11,803 nucleotides of DNA from an uncultured Terriglobus sp. (GTDB lineage Bacteria > Acidobacteriota > Terriglobia > Terriglobales > Acidobacteriaceae), in contig CALMRM010000293.1 of the NCBI GenBank assembly GCA_937871605.1, positions 1-11,803 on the forward strand, read 5' to 3'. The position numbers and the translations under genes are program-made. A model generated the notes under the pieces. The model had not been told where the DNA came from. It worked only from the letters and a program-made list of their open reading frames with translations, and ran no database searches. Below are positions 5,714 through 11,803 of the stretch, one piece after another; position 1 is the first letter of the stretch; each line of letters opens with the position of its first letter.

Positions 5714-6808
5714 TTAGAAGTTCTCCGTCTCCGGCAGAACGAGGTCGTCTTCGTCCTCGTCCTCGTCTTCCTCATCATCGAAGTTGCCGAAGGAGGCAGC
5801 CAGCGTTGCTGCAGGCAACACGGACGTGGGGCCAGGCTGCGGATTACCTTGGTCGTCGATCTTCATGCCGAGCGAAAGCCCCATCTGAGCAAGAATTTCC
5901 TTGATCTCGTTCAGGCTCTTACGACCGAAGTTCTTGGTCTTCAGCATCTCCGCTTCAGTCTTCTGGATCAGCTCACCGATGGTCGCAATGTTGGCATTCT
6001 TGAGGCAGTTATAGCTGCGTACCGAGAGTTCCAGTTCCTCAACAGAGCGGTTGAGGTTGTCGTTCCGCATGGCTGGGCTGTCGAAGCCGCCCTCTCCGCC
6101 GTGCTCCATCTCCTCTTCGAAGTTGATGAAGATGGTCATGTGATCCTTCATCAGCTTGGCGGAAAGACCGAGCGCATCGGCAGGGAGCACCGTACCATTG
6201 GTCCAAATTTCGATCGTGAGCTTGTCATAATCGGTGATTTGGCCGAGCCGCGCGGCTTCCACCGCATAATTGACCTTGCGCACAGGGGAATGCACCGAAT
6301 CTACAGGGATAAAGCCGATGCCGAGGTCTGGATCGAAATTTTTATCGGCGGAAACGTAGCCGCGGCCACGCTTCAAACGCATCTCCATGTCCAGCTTGCC
6401 ACCCTCTGAAACCGTGGCAATGTAGACGTCCTTGTCCAGAACTTCCACATCACTGTCGGCATCAATCATGCCGCTGGTGATGACACCTGCCTCGTCCGCG
6501 CGCAAGTACAGGGCCTTAGGACCGTCGCCATTCAACTTGAACGGGATCTGTTTCAAGTTCAGGATGATGTCGGTTGCATCCTCCACGACGCCCGGGATCG
6601 ATTGGAACTCATGCAGCACGCCCTCGATCCTGACCGCAGTGACTGCCGCGCCTTCGATCGAGCTGAGCAACGTGCGTCGCAGGCTGTTACCTACCGTCGT
6701 GCCAAAGCCGCGCTCGAAGGGTTGGGCACTAAACCTGCCGTACTTCTCCGTGAGCGTTTCAGTGTCGACCGCGAGACGTTTGGGCTTTTGAAAACCTCTC
6801 CACAACAT
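5714..6808 (-). CDS. rpoA: DNA-directed RNA polymerase alpha subunit, with acidic tail
   Basis: Alpha subunits dimerise to nucleate RNA polymerase assembly, and their C-terminal domain contacts UP elements and activators. The N-terminal domain (about 1-235) includes FERGFGTTVGNSLRRTLLSSI at 31-51 (cited by position) and GYVSADKN. The C-terminal domain (about 252-316) includes SVEELELSVRSYNCLKNANI at 255-274, then GEL and NFGRKSLNEIKE, ending LSLGMKID. The protein has 364 residues against 329 in E. coli. The extra ~48 residues end in a run of twelve Asp/Glu (344-355) before LVLPETENF. The start is the ATG at 6808 with GAGGAG 7-8 bases upstream; the frame is open to 6898 but lacks family similarity there. 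It sits between rpsD (194 bp gap) and rplQ. Confidence 0.98.
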   Translation of the reverse strand: MLWRGFQKPKRLAVDTETLTEKYGRFSAQPFERGFGTTVGNSLRRTLLSSIEGAAVTAVRIEGVLHEFQSIPGVVEDATDIILNLKQIPFKLNGDGPKALYLRADEAGVITSGMIDADSDVEVLDKDVYIATVSEGGKLDMEMRLKRGRGYVSADKNFDPDLGIGFIPVDSVHSPVRKVNYAVEAARLGQITDYDKLTIEIWTNGTVLPADALGLSAKLMKDHMTIFINFEEEMEHGGEGGFDSPAMRNDNLNRSVEELELSVRSYNCLKNANIATIGELIQKTEAEMLKTKNFGRKSLNEIKEILAQMGLSLGMKIDDQGNPQPGPTSVLPAATLAASFGNFDDEEDEDEDEDDLVLPETENF

Positions 6809-6897
6809 GGATACTCTCCTCAAATTTCGTGGCTCCACACGCTCCGCGATGCATTTTGCGGATGGTGGAGTTCGGTTCGTTCGGTTGAGTGACTTCA

Positions 6898-6981
6898 AGA
6901 AGCTAGGGGCAGCTTCTAAGTGGCACTGTTGGACTGCAGCGGGAAGGCTACAGCGACTCCCGGACAGCCGGATGGCTGTCC
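6898..6981 (-). repeat. Two hairpins in the rpsD-rpoA gap
   Basis: The 194-bp spacer contains GGACAGCC/GGCTGTCC (6962-6969 with 6974-6981; perfect 8 bp, 4-base loop), which begins about 20 bases after the rpsD stop. It also contains AGAAGCT/AGCTTCT (6898-6904 with 6911-6917; perfect 7 bp, 6-base loop). Neither is followed by a long T-run on the minus strand. They may tune the ratio of S4 to alpha or protect mRNA ends after processing. Confidence 0.5.
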
Positions 6982-7002
6982 TGCGAACCGCTGTTCCCCT
7001 GC

Positions 7003-7632
7003 TTACTTCGAATACAGTTCGACGATCAGCTGTTCGTTGACCGGCAACTGGATCTCTTCAAGCTTCGGCAGTGCAAGCACCTTGCCGCTGAACGCCTCGC
7101 GGTCGATGTGCAGCCAGGTTGGCTGCTGCAGGCCAGAGGCGAACTGGCCGGAACTCTCGAGGATGGCCATCTTCTTGGACTTCTCGCGAATCTCGATCAC
7201 ATCGCCGATCTTGACCTGGAACGAAGGGATGTTTACCTTGCGGCCATTGACCGAGACGTGGCCGTGACGCACCACCTGGCGTGCCTGTCGACGCGACGTG
7301 GCATAGCCGATGCGATAGGCCACATTGTCCAAGCGGCGCTCCAGTTGCTGAAGCAGTAGCTCGCCCGTCACGCCGGTCTTGTTGGATGCCTTCTCGTAGT
7401 AGGAGCGGAACTGGCCTTCCAGCGTGAAGTAAATGCGCTTTGCTTTCTGCTTTTCACGCAGTTGCAAACCATAGCCCACAATCTTCTTCGCGCGAGCTTG
7501 GCCATGCTGACCCGGCGGGAAGTTGCGCTTGTCGATGGCGCACTTATCTGAGAAACAGCGAGAACCCTTCAGAAACAGCTTGACGCCATCGCGCCGGCAT
7601 AGGCGGCAGACAGCTCCGGTGTAACGTGCCAT
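7003..7632 (-). CDS. rpsD: 30S ribosomal protein S4 (zinc-binding form)
   Basis: S4 is a primary 16S rRNA-binding protein that nucleates 30S assembly, maintains decoding accuracy and in many bacteria represses the alpha operon. The product is 209 residues, the standard length. The N-terminal zinc ligands are present (C9, C12, C26, C31), so this is the C+ form. FPPGQHG, QLREKQKAKRIYF and the S4 RNA-binding domain (RLDNVAYRIG, SRRQARQVVRHGHVSVNG, about 100-130) follow, ending LIVELYSK. The ATG at 7632 has GGAGAG upstream. It follows rpsK after 151 bp and precedes rpoA, the usual order. Confidence 0.98.
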   Translation of the reverse strand: MARYTGAVCRLCRRDGVKLFLKGSRCFSDKCAIDKRNFPPGQHGQARAKKIVGYGLQLREKQKAKRIYFTLEGQFRSYYEKASNKTGVTGELLLQQLERRLDNVAYRIGYATSRRQARQVVRHGHVSVNGRKVNIPSFQVKIGDVIEIREKSKKMAILESSGQFASGLQQPTWLHIDREAFSGKVLALPKLEEIQLPVNEQLIVELYSK

Positions 7633-7713
7633 GACTTCTCTCCAGACTTTCAGGTGACGACCGGTTTACACGCTGGCAGCGCTTCATCCCGGTCCATACG
7701 GTGTTCGTTGTTT

Positions 7714-7756
7714 GTAGAGAACTGCAAGTAAGAGCAACGAGCTCCTCTCTACTTAC
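7714..7756 (-). repeat. Overlapping inverted repeats in the rpsK-rpsD gap
   Basis: GTAGAGA (7714-7720) can pair with TCTCTAC (7746-7752). GTAAG (7728-7732) can pair with CTTAC (7752-7756), sharing base 7752 and part of the same strand. An inner GAGC/GCTC stem (7732-7735 with 7741-7744) is also possible. The first and second pairings exclude each other, as in a switch or attenuator. The location between S11 and S4 genes suits translational control, but the stems are short and the proposal is tentative. Confidence 0.35.
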
Positions 7757-7783
7757 ACCCTTCTACTTCGTCTCTTCTGCCCC

Positions 7784-8203
7784 CTACACGCGGCGGCGCT
7801 TAGGCGGGCGGCAGCCATTGTGCGGGATCGGCGTAACGTCGCGAATGCTGCGGACGTCAATGCCTGCGGCGGCCAGAGCACGTACCGCAGACTCCCGGCC
7901 GGAGCCGGGACCGGAGACACGCACGTCGACCGAGCGGAGGCCGTGATCGCGTGCGGCCTGGGCAGCATTCATGGCCGCTTGCTGTGCCGCGAATGGCGTG
8001 CCCTTGCGCGACCCACGGAAGCCGAGTGAACCCGAACTCTTCCACGAGAGCGTATTGCCCTGCTGGTCCGTAATCGTGACGATGGTGTTGTTGAACGATG
8101 CCTGGATAAAGACGAGCCCGTAGGGTACGTTTTTCCGTTCGCGCTTTTTAAACTTCTTACCCTTGCCGGTCTTGCCGGCCGCACTCTGCTGTTGCTTAGC
8201 CAT
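7784..8203 (-). CDS. rpsK: 30S ribosomal protein S11
   Basis: S11 lies on the 30S platform near the E-site mRNA path. The length is 139 residues (usual 125-135), with a slightly longer Lys/Gln-rich N-terminus (MAKQQQSAAGKTGKGKKFKK). The family core VPYGLVFIQASFNNTIVTIT, SSGSLGFRGSRKGTPFAAQQA, VRVSGPGSGRESAVRAL and DVTPIPHNGCRPPKRRRV is complete. The start ATG (8203-8201) overlaps the rpsM stop codon by one base (TAATG), which implies translational coupling; the ribosome-binding GAAGG lies inside the end of rpsM. Confidence 0.98.
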   Translation of the reverse strand: MAKQQQSAAGKTGKGKKFKKRERKNVPYGLVFIQASFNNTIVTITDQQGNTLSWKSSGSLGFRGSRKGTPFAAQQAAMNAAQAARDHGLRSVDVRVSGPGSGRESAVRALAAAGIDVRSIRDVTPIPHNGCRPPKRRRV

Positions 8204-8583
8204 TACTTGGTCGCCTTCTTCTTTCCGGCAACCGTGCCCTTACGAGGCCCTTTGCGCGTACGTGCATTGGTGTGCGTGCGCTGGCCGCGCACTGGCAGGC
8301 TACGGCGATGACGCAGGCCACGGTAGCTCTGAATCTCGATCAGGCGCTTGATGTTGAGGCCGATCTCCTTACGGAGATCACCCTCAATGCCACCTTCCTG
8401 CTCGATGACGCTACGGATCTGGTTCAGCTCGTCCTCGTCCAGTGTCTGCATCTTGCGGAAAGGATCGATGTTGGCTTTTTCCAGGATGCGGAGAGCGCGT
8501 GTCTCGCCGATCCCATAGATGTAGGTGAGGCCGATGCGTGCCTGTTTGTTGTTCGGCAGATCGACTCCGGCAATACGTGCCAT
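8203..8583 (-). CDS. rpsM: 30S ribosomal protein S13
   Basis: S13 sits in the head of the small subunit, contacts the P-site tRNA and forms bridges to the 50S subunit. The product is 126 residues. MARIAGVDLPNNKQ, GLTYIYGIG (18-26) and the C-terminal RGLRHRRSLPVRGQRTHTNA (88-107), then RTRKGPRKGTVAGKKK, are diagnostic. The start is the ATG at 8583, preceded by GAGGAAG; the frame is open further upstream to 8652 but those residues are not conserved. It follows rpmJ after 148 bp and overlaps rpsK by one base. Confidence 0.98.
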   Translation of the reverse strand: MARIAGVDLPNNKQARIGLTYIYGIGETRALRILEKANIDPFRKMQTLDEDELNQIRSVIEQEGGIEGDLRKEIGLNIKRLIEIQSYRGLRHRRSLPVRGQRTHTNARTRKGPRKGTVAGKKKATK

Positions 8584-8731
8584 GTGTCTTCCTCGTGGTG
8601 CTTGAACCGGGCGTTGTCGCACCGGCAGTTGAGGCGGATACCCGGGGTTCATCGCAAGCCTTGACTTTGGCTAACTCGCCCTGGAAGACCTGTGGGTCCG
8701 CGTGTGAATGGTTCTGTTCGCGCGTGAGGGC

Positions 8732-8845
8732 CTAGCCCTGGCGCTGCTTGTGCTTTGCGACCTCGCAGATCACGCGCACCACACCCTTACGGTGCACGAT
8801 CTGGCACTTGTCACAAATACGCTTGACGCTTGCTCGTACCTTCAT
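8732..8845 (-). CDS. rpmJ: 50S ribosomal protein L36 (zinc-binding form)
   Basis: A 37-residue protein beginning MKVRASVKRICDKCQIV and ending HKQRQG. It is the smallest ribosomal protein and binds 23S rRNA in the large subunit. Zinc ligands C11, C14, C27 and H32 are all present, so this is the C+ type. The ATG at 8845 has AAGGAAA about 5 bases upstream, and the stop is TAG. It lies 62 bp after infA and before rpsM, its usual place at the spc/alpha boundary. Confidence 0.97.
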   Translation of the reverse strand: MKVRASVKRICDKCQIVHRKGVVRVICEVAKHKQRQG

Positions 8846-8907
8846 TTGCTTTCCTTACTGCAGCGGTCCACCCGTTTAAGCGGACTCGCTGACTTGCTAC
8901 CCGGCAC

Positions 8908-9126
8908 CTACTTATACCGGTATACGATTCGTCCCCGGTTGAGATCGTAGGGACTCAACTCGATGGCCACACGATCACCGGGTAGGATGCGGATGAAGTT
9001 CTTGCGCATGCGACCTGAGACGTGGGCCAGCACTTGGTGCTTGTTCTCCATCTCTACCTTGAACATGGCATTGGGCAGAGTTTCCACCACCACTGCCATT
9101 ACCTCAATCGCGTCTTCCTTGGCCAA
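8908..9126 (-). CDS. infA: Translation initiation factor IF-1, TTG start
   Basis: IF-1 is an OB-fold protein that binds the ribosomal A site during initiation, together with IF-2 and IF-3. The length of 72 residues is exactly typical. AKEDAIEV, ETLPNAMFKVEMEN, HVSGRMRKNFIRILPGD and LSPYDLNRGRIVYRYK cover the whole family. The start codon is TTG (9126-9124): an in-frame TAA lies only four codons upstream, and the next ATG would remove nine conserved residues. AAGGAG sits 5 bases before the TTG. It follows map after 28 bp and precedes rpmJ. Confidence 0.97.
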   Translation of the reverse strand: MAKEDAIEVMAVVVETLPNAMFKVEMENKHQVLAHVSGRMRKNFIRILPGDRVAIELSPYDLNRGRIVYRYK

Positions 9127-9137
9127 AAGCTCTCCTT
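9124..9137 (-). promoter_or_regulatory. Shine-Dalgarno and TTG start of infA
   Basis: On the minus strand AAGGAG (9137-9132) is followed by 5 bases and TTG (9126-9124). An in-frame stop (TAA, 9138-9136) overlaps the Shine-Dalgarno, so no upstream start is possible. A strong ribosome site paired with a weak start codon suggests that IF-1 synthesis could respond to initiation stringency. Confidence 0.8.
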
Positions 9138-9154
9138 AGTGTAAAGGCTCTGAC

Positions 9155-9904
9155 TTACCGTGTCAGAACCAGGGGGCCGTCCTTTGTCACGGCCACCGTG
9201 TGTTCGAAATGCGCGCTCATGCTGCCATCCGCCGTCACCGCCGTCCAGCCGTCCTGCAGCACCTTGACGTCCGCGGACCCGGCATTGATCATCGGTTCGA
9301 TCGCCAGCACCATGCCTACCTTTAACTTCGTTCCTTTGCCACGACGGCCAAAGTTCGGCACCTGCGGGTCCTCGTGCATGCTCTTGCCGATACCGTGCCC
9401 TACAAAGTCACGCACGACGCCGTAGCCCTCACCCTCGCACAATTCCTGCACCGTGGCACCGATGTCACCCACCGTTCCACCCACATGAACGGCCTCAATC
9501 GCCCGCTCCAGTGACGCCTTCGTCACATCCAGCAGCTTGCGCGTTTCAGGGGAGAGCTGCCCTACCGCGTAGGTCTCCGCGGCGTCTGAATAATACCCGT
9601 CCAGAATGACACCGCAATCCACGGAGACAATGTCGCCTTCTTGCAGCACCTTCTTTGGCGAAGGAATGCCGTGAATGACCTCGTGGTTGACCGAGGTGCA
9701 CAGACAGGCCGGGTAGTTGTTATAGCCCTTAAACGCAGCCTTCGCGCCCAGTTCGTTGATCTTTGCCTCGGCCACGCGCTCCAACTCCATGGTTGTCGCA
9801 CCGGGCTTCACAGCTGCGCCCACTGCTTGATGCACCTGCCGAAGGATAGCGCCGCTGCGCCGCATCTTCTCGATTTCACCTGGTGTCTTCAATGCAATCG
9901 CCAT
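9155..9904 (-). CDS. map: Methionine aminopeptidase, type I
   Basis: Removes the N-terminal methionine from nascent proteins whose second residue is small, acting near the ribosome exit tunnel. The product is 249 residues, typical of the short bacterial type Ia enzyme without an N-terminal zinc extension. The five metal ligands are all present: D96 (VDCGV), D107 (YSDAAETY), H170 (FVGHGIG), E203 (AIEPM) and E234 (HFEHT). The substrate-contacting histidines H78 (IHGIPS) and H177 (MHEDP) are also there. The start is the ATG at 9904. It lies 7 bp after adk and 28 bp before infA, an arrangement found in many bacteria. Confidence 0.98.
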   Translation of the reverse strand: MAIALKTPGEIEKMRRSGAILRQVHQAVGAAVKPGATTMELERVAEAKINELGAKAAFKGYNNYPACLCTSVNHEVIHGIPSPKKVLQEGDIVSVDCGVILDGYYSDAAETYAVGQLSPETRKLLDVTKASLERAIEAVHVGGTVGDIGATVQELCEGEGYGVVRDFVGHGIGKSMHEDPQVPNFGRRGKGTKLKVGMVLAIEPMINAGSADVKVLQDGWTAVTADGSMSAHFEHTVAVTKDGPLVLTR

Positions 9905-9911
9905 CGTCCTG

Positions 9912-10637
9912 CTACAGTACTCCGTGCCGCAGACGCCTTAGCGCCGCGACGAGATTCGCCGTGACCGCTTCTACGGACTGTTCCCCGTCCACGACCTCAA
10001 ACCTGCCAAGACCACGGTAGTGCTCGATGACCGGCGCGGTGAGTTCATCGAATGCTCTCATGCGCTCTGCGAACACCTCTTCCGTATCGTCTGGCCGCTG
10101 CACCAGTGGCTCTCCATCCACATCGCACACGCCCGGACTCACCGGCGGATTGGTATAGACGTTGTAGATTCTCTTCGAGACAGAGCCGGTACGCCGCCCC
10201 GTGATGCGACGTAACAACTCACTATAACGAACTTCAATAGATACTGCAATGAGCGGTAGTTGGACTGCACCATCCTTCAGTGCGCCCCAATCCGCTAAGA
10301 ACCCATCCCACCACTCAGCCTGCCCTAATGTTCGAGGGTAGCCGTCCAGGATAAAGCCCCGTGCGCAGTCCGCCCGCGCCGTGCGGTCAGCAACCATGCC
10401 GTTGACGAGGTCATCCGGCACGAGAACCCCGCGCGCTACCAGGTCTTGGAACTCCAGCCCAGGAGCCGTTCGGAGGCGAATGTTTTCGCGGACAATATCG
10501 CCGGTGGACACCTGCGGAATGCCCCACGCGTCCATTAGGATCTGCGCCTGCGTACCCTTGCCTACACCGGGTGCCCCCAGCAACAGTACAGGCCCCGGTA
10601 TAGGAACGTGTGCATCTAACTCGGGCAGTACTGACAC
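9912..10637 (-). CDS. adk: Adenylate kinase, with degenerate LID zinc site
   Basis: Interconverts ATP plus AMP with two ADP in the cytosol. The P-loop GAPGVGKGTQ is at residues 21-30; QVSTGDIVRENI (42-53) and GFILDGYPRTLGQAEWW (94-110) are the AMP-binding parts. The LID domain (about 147-185) is the long form, with GRRTGSVSKRIYNVY and CDVDGE. In zinc-type LIDs the sequence is CxxC...CxxD/C; here the first pair is replaced by G151 and S154, while C171 and D174 remain. The length of 241 is slightly above the usual 215-220, mainly from a 15-residue N-terminal lead. The start is GTG at 10637, only 6 bp after the secY stop; GGAG lies within the end of secY. secY-adk-map is a common arrangement. 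Confidence 0.96.
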   Translation of the reverse strand: MSVLPELDAHVPIPGPVLLLGAPGVGKGTQAQILMDAWGIPQVSTGDIVRENIRLRTAPGLEFQDLVARGVLVPDDLVNGMVADRTARADCARGFILDGYPRTLGQAEWWDGFLADWGALKDGAVQLPLIAVSIEVRYSELLRRITGRRTGSVSKRIYNVYTNPPVSPGVCDVDGEPLVQRPDDTEEVFAERMRAFDELTAPVIEHYRGLGRFEVVDGEQSVEAVTANLVAALRRLRHGVL

Positions 10638-10643
10638 CTGTGC

Positions 10644-11803
10644 TTACCAGCTCCGCCGGCCACGCGTGCGGCCACTCTTGGGTGTAAAGCCATCGTAATG
10701 TCGCATGATGAGCTGCGACTCCACCTGCTGCACAGTGTCCATGGCGACACCCACCACAATGAGCAGCGAGGTGCCGCCAAAATAGAAGTTGACGCCTAAA
10801 CCGTTTGTGAGCCAACTTGGCAGTCGATCAAAGACAGGTCCGACCAGCCAGAGGTGGTTCAGGTGGATGCCGGAGATGAGCATCTGCGGGATCAACTGAA
10901 TGATGATCAGGTAGATGGCACCCGCGAGCGTGATGCGCGTGAGAATGTCATTGATGTAATCACTGGTGCGGCGACCCGGCCGAATGCCAGGAACAAAGCC
11001 ACCGTACTTACGCAAGTTGTCTGCAATGTCGTCCGGGCGAAAGACGATGGAGATGTAAAAGTATGCGAAGAAGATGATGGCTGCTGCTGACAGTAGCTGA
11101 TACCACGGCTCACCCGGACGCAGCCCATCCGCAATATTTCGTAGAAAGCGCGTGTTCTGCACAAGGAAGGTGTTCGCGAACAGCAGCGGGGCCGACAGAA
11201 TCGAACTGGCGAAGATCACCGGCATCACACCACCGGAGTTCACCTTGAGCGGCAGGTGGGTCGACTGACCGCCCATCATCTTGCGGCCCACAATGCGCTT
11301 GGCGTACTGCACCGGGATGCGTCGCTCCGACCGCTCCACAAACACGATGAAGGCGACTACCGCAACCATGGCAACAATCAGGATGGCAATGGCTAACGGT
11401 GTAAAGCCGCCCCAGGCGCCATCCCGTGCCTTCTGGAAAAGGTCGTTGATACCGTTGGGTAGACCCGCCACAATCCCCGTGAAGATCAGCAGCGACATGC
11501 CATTGCCAATGCCGCGCTCAGTAATCTGCTCACCCAGCCACATGATGAAGGCCGTGCCCGTCGTCAAGGTCAACACGCACAGCGCGATGAACGACTTGCT
11601 GCCCATGGTCACCATCGGGGCACCCGTCTGCGACTTGGTCAACGTGATCGCGATGGCAAACGACTGTACGATCGCCAGCACCACGGTGACATAGCGGGTC
11701 CACTGCGTGATCTTGCGGCGGCCGACCTCACCCTCTTTCTGTAGCTTAGCCAGCGGCTCGTAAATCACCGTTAGCAGCTGAAAGATGATGGAAGCCGTAA
11801 TGT
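10644..11803 (-). CDS. secY: Preprotein translocase subunit SecY (5' end outside window)
   Basis: SecY is the pore of the SecYEG translocon in the cytoplasmic membrane. The visible C-terminal 385 residues run from ITASIIFQLLTVIYEPLAKL (the end of TM2 region) to the stop; roughly the first 70-80 residues with TM1 and the plug are missing. Hallmarks are EGEVGRRKITQWTRY, GERGIGNGMSLLIF-like QITERGIGNGMSLLIFTGI, the cytoplasmic SecA/ribosome loop ERSERRIPVQYAKR, PDDIADNLRKYGGFVPGIRPG (cited without flanks), FGGTSLLIVVGVAMDTVQQ in TM10, and the C-terminal loop MRHYDGF. It carries a basic end (RTRGRRSW). It is followed at once by adk (6 bp). Confidence 0.97.
   Translation of the reverse strand, partial: ITASIIFQLLTVIYEPLAKLQKEGEVGRRKITQWTRYVTVVLAIVQSFAIAITLTKSQTGAPMVTMGSKSFIALCVLTLTTGTAFIMWLGEQITERGIGNGMSLLIFTGIVAGLPNGINDLFQKARDGAWGGFTPLAIAILIVAMVAVVAFIVFVERSERRIPVQYAKRIVGRKMMGGQSTHLPLKVNSGGVMPVIFASSILSAPLLFANTFLVQNTRFLRNIADGLRPGEPWYQLLSAAAIIFFAYFYISIVFRPDDIADNLRKYGGFVPGIRPGRRTSDYINDILTRITLAGAIYLIIIQLIPQMLISGIHLNHLWLVGPVFDRLPSWLTNGLGVNFYFGGTSLLIVVGVAMDTVQQVESQLIMRHYDGFTPKSGRTRGRRSW

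Noticed and set aside
5849..6409. Plus-strand open frame of 186 codons
   Set aside because: It is antisense to rpoA, a certain gene; no domain is recognisable.
6809..6898. N-terminal extension of RpoA
   Set aside because: The frame is open, but GAGGAG precedes the ATG at 6808 and family similarity begins there.
1..11803. CRISPR array, insertion sequence, prophage or defence system
   Set aside because: No regularly spaced repeats, transposase, integrase or nuclease domains were seen on either strand; the content is core housekeeping genes.

Overview
The window (11.8 kb) is a block of core translation and transcription genes, almost all on the minus strand. It most resembles a member of Acidobacteriota (class Terriglobia-like). 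The basis is the family style of SecY, RpoA and RpoB, the acidic RpoA tail, and a cysteine-rich insertion in RpoB that I associate from memory with Acidobacteriota. I could not run a search, so the taxonomic call is an inference.

Layout, read in the direction of transcription of the minus strand (high to low coordinates). secY (5' end outside the window), adk, map, infA, rpmJ, rpsM, rpsK, rpsD, rpoA and rplQ form the end of the spc operon plus the alpha operon, in the usual bacterial order. The secY-adk and adk-map gaps are 6-7 bp, rpsM and rpsK overlap by one base, and the later spacers (rpmJ-rpsM, rpsK-rpsD, rpsD-rpoA, rpoA-rplQ) are 138-194 bp; at least three of these carry clear inverted repeats. 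Next comes a small non-ribosomal island: a plus-strand NAD(P)-binding SDR/NmrA-like gene (4399-5031) convergent with rplQ, and a minus-strand VanZ-like membrane protein gene (3780-4328) divergent from it. After a 374 bp spacer the second ribosomal block begins: rplA, rplJ, rplL and then rpoB, which runs off the left edge. rplK (L11), normally directly upstream of rplA, is not here.

The genes supply ribosomal proteins L1, L7/L12, L10, L17, L36, S4, S11 and S13, the RNA polymerase alpha and beta subunits, initiation factor IF1, the Sec translocon pore SecY, methionine aminopeptidase and adenylate kinase. They would be co-regulated with growth rate. Between rplL and rpoB there is a 593 bp spacer with a strong hairpin terminator candidate just after rplL, a good sigma70-like promoter just after that, and a second very stable hairpin in the presumed rpoB leader. 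This suggests that rpoB(C) is partly uncoupled from the L10-L7/L12 genes.

I found no CRISPR array, tRNA, rRNA, insertion sequence or prophage gene, and no evidence of a new multi-gene system. The points most worth a second look are the four-pair cysteine insertion in RpoB, an unusual Gly in the conserved GTERxIVSQL motif of RpoB, the rearranged operon order with loss of the rplK-rplA linkage, the half-lost zinc site of Adk, the TTG start of infA, and the structured spacers.
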